A stretch of 46,080 nucleotides of DNA from contig JBJXFQ010000134.1 of assembly GCA_046155605.1 (NCBI GenBank), positions 1 to 46,080 of the forward strand. Direction: 5' to 3'. The notes under the pieces are model-generated. The model searched no databases. It was not told the origin of the DNA and worked only from the letters and a program-made list of their open reading frames with translations. The position numbers were made by a program, and so were the translations under genes. The DNA comes from JAEUIZ01 sp046155605. Lineage in GTDB: Bacteria > Planctomycetota > Phycisphaerae > Phycisphaerales > UBA1924. Shown here piece after piece: positions 7,471-16,488 of the stretch; the stretch's first letter is position 1, and every line of letters begins with the position of its first letter.

Positions 7471-7920
7471 ACCCAAGCCGCGGCGGGCGACGCGAGGTCG
7501 GAGCCTTTGTCAGTTTGCGAGGATCGGCCACACCGCAACACGGGTGTGCCGAGATGGCGCGCTGCTAGGGCGGCGTCGCACGCGGTTCGTCGGGGGTTCG
7601 GATGCACGCCGCGGTGTCACACGCATGGCCTGGAATGCGTATCTTCAGGCCCGGCGGAGACGCGAGAACCACTCGGTGACGAAGTGCATGACAGCGGGAT
7701 TGGCTGTCGCCTCGGCGGGATCGGTCGTGGCGGCGCGCGGACGTGACCCCGCTCGACAGCGCGTTAAGATGGTCAATCCTCGGCTTGATGCCGCCTGCCG
7801 GGGCTGCTTAATTTCTTTCCATTTGCTTTTTTTCGGCTAGGCGCACCGCGCCTGTCGCATTAGACTCTGTCAAGTCGGGAGATCCCGAGGGGAAGTCTGG
7901 TATTCAAACAGGAGAATGAC
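7471..7920 (+). other. Intergenic region, 450 nt, no gene supported
   Basis: Open frames here are short, Arg-rich and lack plausible starts. An imperfect hairpin occurs at 7525-7551 (CGGCCACACC against GGTGTGCCG). An AT-richer patch with a T-run (7826-7833) at 7809-7835 and a short stem AGGCGC/GCGCCT (7839-7853) precede the promoter of the protease gene. The T-run could belong to a weak terminator for the upstream operon, but no stem directly abuts it. Confidence 0.5.
7861..7866 (+). promoter_or_regulatory. -10-like box TAGACT of the 973-aa protease gene
   Basis: TAGACT lies 54 nt before the ATG at 7921; a Shine-Dalgarno AGGAG sits at 7910-7914. The identical hexamer serves as the likely -10 of serS. 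No good -35 element is seen. Confidence 0.35.
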
Positions 7921-10842
7921 ATGTCGTACGTTCGTCGCACTCCGTCGTGCCTCGCGGCCGTCGCGGGGATGGCACTCTGTTCATCCGCGTTCGCGCAGGC
8001 CGCGCCGGACCCGAGCCGCGACGTCGCGGTCAACTTCGATTCTGGGAAGATCTTCGAGCGATCCAAGACCGCGCCGATGGGCCAGGAGCCTGTCCGCGTC
8101 TGGTCGCAAGAGGTGACCGTTCCCGGCGCGCCCTGGATGCGCCTCCGCTTCACGGGCGACACCGTGCTCGCCGGCCCGAACCGCCGCGAGGGCGGCTCCA
8201 CGCTGACGATCACCTCGCTCCGTGACGGGTCGACGCAGTACTTCGACGCGATCTCGCTCCCCGAATGGTCCTACACCTCCGCGATCTTTAACGGCGAGGC
8301 CGTCCGCGTCGAACTCTGGGCCGTCCCGGGTGCGGGCCAGAACCGCGTTCGAATCGATAACGTCATCGCGGGCGTGGAACTCGGCGGCCCCGACTCGATC
8401 TGCGGCACCACCGACGACCGCAATCCCTGGAACGAGCCGCGCGTCGCCCGCATGACGACCGGTTGCACCGGCTGGCTGATCTCGCGCAACGGCGCGGCCA
8501 ACGAGGCGCTCAGCGCCGGTCACTGCATCTCGAACGGCCAGGGCGGTGTTCTCATGCTGTTCAACGTCCCGCCCTCGACCGCCGCCGGCACGCTCGTCGC
8601 CCCGCCGGTCGAGTTCCAGTACCCGATCCAGACGGCGTCGATCCAATCGGTCAACCCGGCGGCCGTCGGCGAGGAGTTCTCTCGCTTCAACATGAACAAC
8701 AACTCGAATACGGGCATGTCGCCGCGCGTGGCCCAGGGCCGCGGTGCCTACTCGCTCGCCTCAGCCGCCCCCGCGGGAGGGGTCGCCCAGACAACCGTCC
8801 GTGGCTTCGGCGTGGTCAATGACCAGGCCGGCATCCCCGCCGTCCCTTCGCAGTGGCAACAGATCAACCAGACCCACACCGCGCCCTATTCCGGTCGCGT
8901 CGGCAATCGCATCAACTACACCACCGATACCGACAACGGCAACTCCGGCTCGCCCGTGACCCAGTTCATCGGTTCCCCGTTCGCCTTCGAGCAGGCGATT
9001 GGCATCCACACCGACGGCTTCTGCCCGGGTACCTTCAACTCCGGCACCGCCATCGACCTGCCCGCCCTGCAGGCCGCGCTCAACGCGCCCGCCGGCGTCC
9101 AACTCGACTACGGCCTGAACATCCACCGCGGCCTCGGCACCACCTTCGCCTCCGACAACGGCGGCTCCGACGGCGGGAGCATCTTCTTCGACGTCGTCAC
9201 CGGCACCAACAACCTCGAAGTCGAGTACTTCCTCCTTAACATCAACCGCCAGGGTACCACCAACAACGGCACCACCACCGAGGACGACGACTTCTTCAAC
9301 TTCACCGTGTACCTCCGCCCAGGCACTGCCGCCGGCTTCGAGGGAAGTTCCGCTGGTTGGTCGATCGCCGCCACCGGCGCGGGAATGCCCAAGTTCGAGG
9401 ATGAGGGAACCCTTGGCGCCCTCAAGAACACCTTCACCCTCACCGGGTCCAGTTCCTACGGCGTCGCCATCGTCTTCGACAACGGCGCGGGACACGCCTA
9501 CACCAATGCCAACGGCACCAACGAGACCTACTCCAACACCGATCTCTCAATCACCGGCATCTCGGCCTCCAACTCCGCCTTCGGACCCACCATCGCCGGC
9601 CGCGTCTTCAACGGCACGATCGGCTACAAGTTCAATGAGGCCCCGGGCCAGTGCCTTCAGACCGCCTACGCCCAGAACAACGGCGGCTCCAACGGCGGCA
9701 TGGTCTACTTCGACGTCGTCGTCGGTTCACTCCCCGTCACCCTCACCGGCATCAACACCAACCTCGACGGCGCGGGCGGCAACGCCGCCAATCTCACCGT
9801 CTTCCGTAAGGTCGGCACCTCCGTCGGCTTCGAGACCAACGCCGGCGCGTGGACCCAGGTTGCCACCGGCTCCGCCACCTCCCAGCCCGTCGACACCCCG
9901 ACCTCCTTCCCCCTCAACTCGTTCGTGACGCTCAACGCGAACACCACCTACGGCTTCGCCCTCCAGGCCACCAACGGCGCCGCCCCGATCGCCCACCGCT
10001 ACACCAACGGCAACGGGCTCAACCAGACCTTCCAGGACGACCGCCTCAGGATCAACACCGGCTCCGCCTCCAACACGCCCTTCGGTACCAACATCGACTC
10101 CCGCGTCTGGAACGGCTCGTTCTGCTACGGCGTGTCGCTCGCGCCCTGCAACGCTCCGCTCTTTGCCAACCGCCCGCCGGACCCCGAGATCAGCCCCTTC
10201 AACTCCGTCCCCGGCGGGCAGGAAGAGGCTGACGATTTCTCCGTCCCACCAAACTGGGCCATCAACAACATGACCGTCTGGGGCTCCTACTCCTCGGCGG
10301 CGACGCCCCCGACCACACAGGACTTCATCGTTCGTATCTTCAGCGACTCCAGTGGTCTGCCCGGTGCGCTCGTTGCGAGCCGCACCATCAATAACGTCCC
10401 CGTGCTCAATACCGGTCTCTTCGTGGACGCTTTCGGGCGGCCCCTCTATCAGTACAACATCTCGCCCGCCGTCATCAACCTCACCCCGGGCAACTACTGG
10501 GTCAGCGTCCTGGGCAACGACCCCGCTCACGTCTGGGGCTGGGCTCGCACAAACACCCTTGCCAACGCGCACGCGGTTCGTAATGGCGTTGGTGCCTGGT
10601 TGCCTTCCTCCGGTGACTTCGGGTTTGTCCTCTGCGGCAACGCCACGCCTCCCAACTGCTACGCCAACTGCGATCAGTCCACCCTCGCCCCCATCCTCAA
10701 CGTCAACGACTTCATCTGCTTCCAGAACGCCTTCGCGGCGGGCAACTCGTATGCCAACTGCGACGCTTCAACGATCGCGCCGGTCCTGAACGTCAACGAC
10801 TTCGTGTGCTTCCAGAACCGCTTCGCCGCCGGCTGCTCTTGA
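7921..10842 (+). CDS. Secreted trypsin-like serine protease with GC-type dockerin-like tail
   Basis: The 973-aa product has a Sec signal peptide (VRRTPSCLAAVAGMALCSSA then FAQ). About residues 160-400 form a chymotrypsin-fold protease: LSAGHC (His near residue 201) and TDNGNSGSPV (Ser near 344) are the classical motifs; the catalytic Asp cannot be assigned securely. Residues about 405-740 contain two related beta-domains, each opening with NNGGS-x-GG and F-x-DVV (ASDNGGSDGGSIFFDVV and AQNNGGSNGGMVYFDVV) and ending in Y/F-N-G-x-I/F strands. A further beta-sandwich (EEADDFSVPPNWAINNMTVWG) occupies about 760-910. The final 60 residues carry two copies of LNVNDFICFQNAFAAG, ending in FAAGCS. ATG at 7921 has AGGAG 6 nt upstream. 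Export, proteolysis outside the cytoplasm and tail-mediated sorting or surface attachment are inferred. A strong terminator follows the gene. Confidence 0.8.
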   Translation: MSYVRRTPSCLAAVAGMALCSSAFAQAAPDPSRDVAVNFDSGKIFERSKTAPMGQEPVRVWSQEVTVPGAPWMRLRFTGDTVLAGPNRREGGSTLTITSLRDGSTQYFDAISLPEWSYTSAIFNGEAVRVELWAVPGAGQNRVRIDNVIAGVELGGPDSICGTTDDRNPWNEPRVARMTTGCTGWLISRNGAANEALSAGHCISNGQGGVLMLFNVPPSTAAGTLVAPPVEFQYPIQTASIQSVNPAAVGEEFSRFNMNNNSNTGMSPRVAQGRGAYSLASAAPAGGVAQTTVRGFGVVNDQAGIPAVPSQWQQINQTHTAPYSGRVGNRINYTTDTDNGNSGSPVTQFIGSPFAFEQAIGIHTDGFCPGTFNSGTAIDLPALQAALNAPAGVQLDYGLNIHRGLGTTFASDNGGSDGGSIFFDVVTGTNNLEVEYFLLNINRQGTTNNGTTTEDDDFFNFTVYLRPGTAAGFEGSSAGWSIAATGAGMPKFEDEGTLGALKNTFTLTGSSSYGVAIVFDNGAGHAYTNANGTNETYSNTDLSITGISASNSAFGPTIAGRVFNGTIGYKFNEAPGQCLQTAYAQNNGGSNGGMVYFDVVVGSLPVTLTGINTNLDGAGGNAANLTVFRKVGTSVGFETNAGAWTQVATGSATSQPVDTPTSFPLNSFVTLNANTTYGFALQATNGAAPIAHRYTNGNGLNQTFQDDRLRINTGSASNTPFGTNIDSRVWNGSFCYGVSLAPCNAPLFANRPPDPEISPFNSVPGGQEEADDFSVPPNWAINNMTVWGSYSSAATPPTTQDFIVRIFSDSSGLPGALVASRTINNVPVLNTGLFVDAFGRPLYQYNISPAVINLTPGNYWVSVLGNDPAHVWGWARTNTLANAHAVRNGVGAWLPSSGDFGFVLCGNATPPNCYANCDQSTLAPILNVNDFICFQNAFAAGNSYANCDASTIAPVLNVNDFVCFQNRFAAGCS

Positions 10843-10878
10843 TCTATTCGACACGGCCGCGGTCCATCTCGTGATTCG

Positions 10879-10912
10879 AACAGCGCCCGTACTTGCGGGC
10901 GCTGTTCTTTTT
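10879..10912 (+). terminator. Rho-independent terminator after the protease gene
   Basis: A perfect 11-bp stem, AACAGCGCCCG (10879-10889) with CGGGCGCTGTT (10896-10906), encloses a 6-nt loop and is followed by CTTTTT. It ends the protease transcript 37 nt after its stop codon and isolates it from the Tricorn gene. Confidence 0.9.
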
Positions 10913-10958
10913 GCCCCGCCATGCCGCGTCTCCCGTAGCGCCGCAGGCTGGCACGGCG

Positions 10959-10964
10959 TATATT
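10959..10964 (+). promoter_or_regulatory. -10-like box TATATT of the Tricorn gene
   Basis: TATATT stands in an otherwise GC-rich context 30 nt before the ATG at 10995, between the terminator and the gene. An AGGA Shine-Dalgarno at 10981-10984 lies before the start. A -35 element is not recognisable. Confidence 0.45.
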
Positions 10965-10994
10965 CTGCCCGCCACTCACCCAAGGAACCCCTCG

Positions 10995-13900
10995 ATGTCC
11001 AAGGGCCACCGCCTCGCGTCCATCGTCGCCCTCGCCGCGGGCACCGCCGCCTCCGCTCGCGCCGATGTCACCCCGCTCGCCGGGATGGTCCGTTACCCCG
11101 ACGTGGGCAAGTCGCAGATCGTCTTTGTTTACGCCGGCGACCTTTGGCTCGTCCCTCGCGCCGGCGGCGTCGCCACGCGACTCGCGAGCCCGCCGGGACA
11201 GGAGGCGTTCCCTCGCTTCAGCCCGGATGAGAAGACGATCGCGTTCTCAGGCAACTATGACGGCAATCGCGACATCTACACGATTCCTGTCGAGGGGGGC
11301 ACGGCGACCCGCGTCACCTATCACCCCTCCGCAGAGGTCGTCTGCGACTGGACTCCCGCAGGTGAACTCCTGTACTCCATGTCCGGCCTCGGAGGCCTCC
11401 GCCGGCAGTCCCAACTCTTCGTCGTCGCCGCGTCGGGAGGGCTGCCGACGCAACTCCCAGTGCCCTACGGTGCCAACGGCGCGATCTCGGCCGTCGATGC
11501 CGCCGGAACGCAGTGGCTTGCTTACACCCCGCACTCGACTGACACCCGCACGTGGAAGCGGTATCGCGGCGGGATGGCGACCGACGTCTGGCTCTTCAAC
11601 CTCAAGGACAAGTCCTCCAAGCGCATGACGGACTGGGAAGGCACGGACTCCATCCCGATGTGGTTCAAGGACTCGGTCTATTACCTCTCCGACCAGGGCG
11701 AGGACCATAAGTTGAACATCTGGGCGTATGACACCAAGACGAGTCAGCGCCGGCAGGTGACACGGTTCAAAGACTTTGACGCGAAGTGGCCCTCGATGGG
11801 ACCCGGCCCGAGCGGGCGGGGCGAAATCATCCTCCAGAACGGTGCCTCGATCTTCCTCGTGGACCTCGCGAACGGCGCCTCGCGCCCGGTCGACATCACC
11901 ATCCCGGGCGATCGGCCCGCGCTCCGCCCCAGGCCCGTGAATGTCGAAGGTGCGGTCAGCGGGATGAGCATCTCGCCTTCGGCCAAACGCGTCGCCGCCG
12001 AGGCACGCGGGGACATCTGGTCCCTGCCTGCTGAGAACGGCACGCCGCGAAACATGACCCGCACCAGCGGCGTCGCCGAGCGCGACCCCTCGTGGTCGCC
12101 CGACGGACGCTGGATCGCGTTCTTCTCTGACGCCTCGGGGGAGTACGAACTGTGCGTGATGCCCTCCGACGGCACCGGCGGCTTGCAGCACCTGACGACG
12201 GCGGGTGACACGCCGACCGCGTATCGCTACAGCCCTACCTGGTCGCCCGACTCCAAGCACATCGTCTTCACCGACAAGTCCGGCGCGATCTATGTCCACT
12301 CGCCCGGCGCGCTGGGCGATGATGGCGCGTTCGCGCGCGGCACCACGAAACTACTCGACACCGAGCCTTGGGGCAATCCGCCCACCGTGTCGTGGTCACA
12401 CGACAGCAAGTGGATCACCTACGCCAAGCAGGAGGATCGCTCGGGGCAGTCGGCCATCTGGGTCTGCAACGTGGCCGAGGCCAAGCCCACGCGGATCACC
12501 AGCGGCTTTTTCGATGACTACTCGCCGACGTTCGATCGCAAGGGCGACTACTTGTTCTTCGCGGGTCGGCGGACGTTCAACCCGACGTACTCCGACCTCG
12601 ACACGACGTTCATCTACACGAACGCGTCGGTGCTGGCGGCGGTCCCGCTGCGGGCCGACATCGCCTCGCCGTGGGCTCCAAAGAGCGACGAGGAGGATTG
12701 GCGCAAACTCGCCAAGGCCGACAAAAAGGACGAGAAGAAGGACGACAAGGGCGACGCCAAGGACGACAAGAAGGACGACGCCAAACCCGCCGACGACGGG
12801 GTCTCCGGGTCGTGGGATGGCATGGCCACCGGCGGCGCGCCCCTCCCGCCCGAGGGCGTCGCGTTCACCCTCTCCATCCGCATGGCCAAGGACCTCTCCG
12901 TCCGCGGCAACCTCGCCGCCGCCATCTATAGCGGCCCCATCGAGAACGGCAAGTACGACCTCGCCACCAAGACCCTCACGTTTGCTCTCACCACCCCGGG
13001 CGGACAGGCCGCCTTCAGTCTCACCATCGACGGCAGCGCCATGAAGGGCTCCGTCACCGTCGGCGACCAGTCTTTCACGATCTCGGGCAAGCGCACCTCC
13101 GTCGGCGCAGGCGGCGACGACAAGGCCAAGGACGGTGAGAAGAAGACCGACGACAAGAAGGACGGCGACAAGAAAGACCTCGTCATCGATTTCGAGGGCA
13201 TCGAGGCCCGGACGATGCAACTGCCCGTGCCCAGCGGGCGCTTCGGTCGGCTCGCGGTCAACGACAAGAACCAACTGATCTACTCGCGGCAGGGCGGGCC
13301 GGGCCAGGAGGGCGGGATCAAACTCTTCGACCTCGCCGACGAGAAGAAGGAAGAGAAGAACGTCGCGGCGGGTGGGGCGTTCGAACTGTCCGCAGACGGC
13401 AAGAAGATCATCATCCTCCGCGGCAGCGGCGCCGCGATCCAGGATGCTTCCGCCGGCGCCTCGGGCAAGCCCGTCATCACCGCCGGCATGGTCGCTTCCA
13501 TCGATCCCAAGGCCGAGTGGAAGCAGATGTTCGTCGACGCGTGGCGTATCCAGCGCGACTTCTTCTACGTCGCCAACATGCACGGCATCGACTGGCCCGC
13601 GATGCGTGAGCAGTACGGCAAACTGGTCGAGGATTGTGCCAGCCGCGACGACCTCGCATTCGTCATCTCCGAGATGATCTCCGAACTCAACGTCGGGCAC
13701 GCCTACTACCGCGGCGGTGACATCGAGAGCGGGCCCAGCGTCTCGGTCGGGATGCTCGGGTGCGACTTCGAACTCGTCCCGGGCGATGAAGGCAAGCCCG
13801 CGGCGTATCGAATCTCAAAGGTCTATCGCGGCGCGGCGTGGGATGCCGACGCGCGCGGACCGCTCCTCGCGCCCGGCGTGAAGATCAAGGAGGGCGACTT

Positions 13901-14855
13901 CCTGCTCGCGGTCAACGGCGTGCCGCTCGATCCGACGAAGGATCCGTGGGCGGCGTTCCAGGGCATGGCGAGCAAGACCGTGACGCTGACCGTCAACGAC
14001 ACGCCGACGCTCGAGCGGCCTAAAAACGAGAAGAAGGACGACACTGCCGACGCGAAAAAGGAAGAGAAAGACCCCGAGGCAGCGCGACGCGAGCGTCTCA
14101 AACCGCCGAGCGGCCTCCGCGATGTGGTCGTCCAGACCCTCGCCTCCGAGGACGAACTCCGCTTCCGCGCCTGGATCGAGGCCAAGCGCCAGTACGTCGC
14201 CTCCAAGTCCGACGGCAAGGTCGGCTACCTCTACGTCCCCGACACGGGCATCGATGGACAGAACAACCTCTTCCGCCAGTTCTACGGGCACATCGGCAAG
14301 TCAGCGCTCATCGTCGATGAGCGCTGGAACGGCGGCGGGCAGATCCCCACGCGCTTCATCGAACTCCTCAACCGCCCGATCACCAACTACTGGGCTCGCC
14401 GCGACGGCAACGATTGGCCCTGGCCGCCCGATTCCTTCCAGGGGCCTAAGTGCATGCTCATCAACGGGCTCGCCGGCTCCGGCGGCGACGCCTTCCCCTC
14501 CTACTTCAAGCAGGCGGGCCTCGGTAAACTCATCGGCATGCGCACCTGGGGCGGGCTCGTGGGCATCTCCGGCAACCCCGGGCTGATCGACGGCGGCAGC
14601 GTCACCGTCCCGACCTTCGGCTTCTACAAAAAGGACGGCAACTGGGGCATCGAGGGCCACGGCGTCGACCCCGACATCGAGGTCGTTGATGATCCGGCGC
14701 TGATGCAGGACTACAAGTCCGGCGGGGGCGATCCGCAACTCGACGCCGCGATCAAACTCATGCTCGAACAAGTCCAGGCCGCGCCATACACGCCGCCGTC
14801 GCGTCCCGCCGACCCGGATCGCAAGGGCATGGGCCTGCCGGAGAAGGACCGGTAG
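10995..14855 (+). CDS. Tricorn-type protease, exported
   Basis: The 1286-aa product begins with a signal peptide (GHRLASIVALAAGTAASARA). Residues about 25-620 are beta-propeller blades (RFSPDEKTIAFSGNYDGNRD, DPSWSPDGRWIAFFSDASGE, SPTWSPDSKHIVFTD). About 830-1286 follow the Tricorn order of C1, PDZ and C2 domains: SELNVGHAYYRGG in C1, a PDZ (LLAPGVKIKEGDFLLAVNGV), then the C2 core INGLAGSGGDAFPSYFKQ with the nucleophile Ser, GKLIGMRTWGGLVGISG, and NWGIEGHGVDPDIEV with the expected Glu. In Thermoplasma Tricorn the C1 residue pair is Ser-His; here it reads Gly-His. Three stretches rich in Lys, Asp and Glu (about 570-605, 705-730 and 1010-1035) are inserted between domains, the first two flanking an extra beta-domain (SGSWDGMATGGAPLPPEG onward). 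Tricorn degrades peptides released by other proteases; here it probably acts in the periplasm. ATG at 10995 is chosen from the signal peptide. Confidence 0.85.
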   Translation: MSKGHRLASIVALAAGTAASARADVTPLAGMVRYPDVGKSQIVFVYAGDLWLVPRAGGVATRLASPPGQEAFPRFSPDEKTIAFSGNYDGNRDIYTIPVEGGTATRVTYHPSAEVVCDWTPAGELLYSMSGLGGLRRQSQLFVVAASGGLPTQLPVPYGANGAISAVDAAGTQWLAYTPHSTDTRTWKRYRGGMATDVWLFNLKDKSSKRMTDWEGTDSIPMWFKDSVYYLSDQGEDHKLNIWAYDTKTSQRRQVTRFKDFDAKWPSMGPGPSGRGEIILQNGASIFLVDLANGASRPVDITIPGDRPALRPRPVNVEGAVSGMSISPSAKRVAAEARGDIWSLPAENGTPRNMTRTSGVAERDPSWSPDGRWIAFFSDASGEYELCVMPSDGTGGLQHLTTAGDTPTAYRYSPTWSPDSKHIVFTDKSGAIYVHSPGALGDDGAFARGTTKLLDTEPWGNPPTVSWSHDSKWITYAKQEDRSGQSAIWVCNVAEAKPTRITSGFFDDYSPTFDRKGDYLFFAGRRTFNPTYSDLDTTFIYTNASVLAAVPLRADIASPWAPKSDEEDWRKLAKADKKDEKKDDKGDAKDDKKDDAKPADDGVSGSWDGMATGGAPLPPEGVAFTLSIRMAKDLSVRGNLAAAIYSGPIENGKYDLATKTLTFALTTPGGQAAFSLTIDGSAMKGSVTVGDQSFTISGKRTSVGAGGDDKAKDGEKKTDDKKDGDKKDLVIDFEGIEARTMQLPVPSGRFGRLAVNDKNQLIYSRQGGPGQEGGIKLFDLADEKKEEKNVAAGGAFELSADGKKIIILRGSGAAIQDASAGASGKPVITAGMVASIDPKAEWKQMFVDAWRIQRDFFYVANMHGIDWPAMREQYGKLVEDCASRDDLAFVISEMISELNVGHAYYRGGDIESGPSVSVGMLGCDFELVPGDEGKPAAYRISKVYRGAAWDADARGPLLAPGVKIKEGDFLLAVNGVPLDPTKDPWAAFQGMASKTVTLTVNDTPTLERPKNEKKDDTADAKKEEKDPEAARRERLKPPSGLRDVVVQTLASEDELRFRAWIEAKRQYVASKSDGKVGYLYVPDTGIDGQNNLFRQFYGHIGKSALIVDERWNGGGQIPTRFIELLNRPITNYWARRDGNDWPWPPDSFQGPKCMLINGLAGSGGDAFPSYFKQAGLGKLIGMRTWGGLVGISGNPGLIDGGSVTVPTFGFYKKDGNWGIEGHGVDPDIEVVDDPALMQDYKSGGGDPQLDAAIKLMLEQVQAAPYTPPSRPADPDRKGMGLPEKDR

Positions 14856-14887
14856 CGATCCCACGATCTGAACTCGTTTGCTGGCTG

Positions 14888-16405
14888 CTACCGACTGGCT
14901 CGCTTTGCCAGGTACGCATCGAGCGCGTACACCACGTCCTCGGTGAAATCCTTGGCCTGCAACTCCTGCTCGCCCTTTTTTAGACCGTTGATGAGCACGC
15001 TGAACGCGAGCCGTGAGCCGTCCGGCCCCGTCAGATAGCCCGAGAGCGCCCGCACGCCGTCGATCTTCCCGCTCTTGGCCCGCAGTGTCGCGCCCAGTTT
15101 TTTCTCGCGGAACCGATCGCGCAGCGTCCCCTCGCCCGGCGTCGCCAGCGACGCGACAAACGCCGGTCCGTACCGCGTGTCCGCCTGTATGTGGTCCAGC
15201 CACCGCGTCAGCGTCCGCGGTGCAACGCGGTTCTCGCGGCTCAGTCCGCTCCCGTCCGAGATCACCGTCGTCGATGCCGCCTCCGGGTCCAGCGCCTCCG
15301 TCAGCGTCATCCGCACCACCGAGCACCCGTTCGTCCACGACCCCGGCTCGCCCGTCACCTCGTGCCCAAGGCGCTTCAGCAGCGCCTCGGCGTACAGGTT
15401 CTCCGAGTCCTTGTTGCATCGCCCGAGAATCTCGGCGGCGTGGGTCGAAACCGTGGCAATCGTGCGGCCGGTGATCGGCGTGCCGGGCTCCGAGAGACGC
15501 ACCACGCTCCCGACGCGCTCCGCGACGGCGCGAGAGACCGTGGTACCGGGCTCGACGCGTTCGCCGCCAACTTCGACGCCCGCCGAGAGGAGCGAGATCG
15601 CGAGCAACCGACCGGTGACGAGCGCCGGGTCGCGCATCGTGATCGTGATAGGAACGCGAGCGGCGGAACTCACGTCGCCCGACAGGATGAAACTGTTGCT
15701 CTCACCGCTGCGACGCACCCAGGCGGTCTGTCGGCCCGAGGTCGAGGTCTGCGCACGATTCTCAAACTCGAACCACGACGCCGCGGGCTGGAGCACGAGC
15801 GAGGGCGGTCGGCCCGTCGAGGTCGGCGAGGGGAAAACCCAGAGCGTGTTGGTATGGAAGTTGACGCCCGAAATGCCCGCCGCGTAACTCTTGTCCAACT
15901 GGTCAACCGGCCACGTCGGATGCACGCTCTGGCGGTCAAAGATGCCGTCATCAACGATGATGGCCGAGACCGCGGCGATGCCGGCACCGGCGACGGACGA
16001 GGCGAGCGAGCGGAGGAGCCCATCAACGGTCTGCTTCTGGGCGGAGCGTTCAAGAACCTCGGGGTCGCCCAGCGCGGGATCGCCCGAGCCGCGAAGGATG
16101 AGGCGATCGCCGTCGAGAAGGATGTCGGTACGGAAGGTGAAGTTCGGTCCTAGGACCGAGAGCGAGGCGCCGGTGGTCAGCAGTTTCATGTTCGAGGCGG
16201 GCAAGAGCGGTCGAGTCGCGGCGAGATTGGCCAAGTCGCGCTGGCGCGTCACATCGCGGACATGGATGCCGATCTGCGCCTCGGCCAGTTTGGCCGTCGA
16301 GATGAGCGTTTCGAGTCGCGAGTTGAGGTCGGTCTGCGCGAACGCGACGGGCGTGATCGACGCGGCGGCAACACAAAGGGCGAGCGTCGCCCGCGGGCTC
16401 GGCAT
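14888..16405 (-). CDS. dacB: D-alanyl-D-alanine carboxypeptidase/endopeptidase, PBP4 type (peptidase S13)
   Basis: The 505-aa product starts with a signal peptide (RATLALCVAAASITPVAFA, cleaved before QTD). The three penicillin-binding active-site motifs are visible: S-x-x-K in LLPASNMKLL (Ser 71, Lys 74), S-x-N as KDSENLYAE, and K-S/T-G as RAKSGKIDG. The segment ISDGSGLSRENRV is a further hallmark of family S13, and the long insertion between S-x-x-K and S-x-N is typical of DacB. It trims D-Ala from, or hydrolyses cross-links in, peptidoglycan in the periplasm, which supports the presence of a peptidoglycan wall in this planctomycete. ATG at 16405 is chosen because the signal peptide starts there and GGAG lies 8 nt upstream; the leader is nearly the same as that of the hydrolase gene at 19735. 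It converges with the Tricorn gene. Confidence 0.88.
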   Translation of the reverse strand: MPSPRATLALCVAAASITPVAFAQTDLNSRLETLISTAKLAEAQIGIHVRDVTRQRDLANLAATRPLLPASNMKLLTTGASLSVLGPNFTFRTDILLDGDRLILRGSGDPALGDPEVLERSAQKQTVDGLLRSLASSVAGAGIAAVSAIIVDDGIFDRQSVHPTWPVDQLDKSYAAGISGVNFHTNTLWVFPSPTSTGRPPSLVLQPAASWFEFENRAQTSTSGRQTAWVRRSGESNSFILSGDVSSAARVPITITMRDPALVTGRLLAISLLSAGVEVGGERVEPGTTVSRAVAERVGSVVRLSEPGTPITGRTIATVSTHAAEILGRCNKDSENLYAEALLKRLGHEVTGEPGSWTNGCSVVRMTLTEALDPEAASTTVISDGSGLSRENRVAPRTLTRWLDHIQADTRYGPAFVASLATPGEGTLRDRFREKKLGATLRAKSGKIDGVRALSGYLTGPDGSRLAFSVLINGLKKGEQELQAKDFTEDVVYALDAYLAKRASR

Positions 16406-16488
16406 GGCACATCTCCAAGGTTCTTGGGGGCGGCTCGCCCCGCAGAGACTAGGCCATCGGCGATTCACCCCGCGTCGCTCCAGCGGTC

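Noticed and set aside
7451..7840. 129-codon open frame after the pseudopilin
   Set aside because: The product is Arg-rich without motifs, overlaps the end of the pseudopilin gene and lacks a ribosome-binding site.
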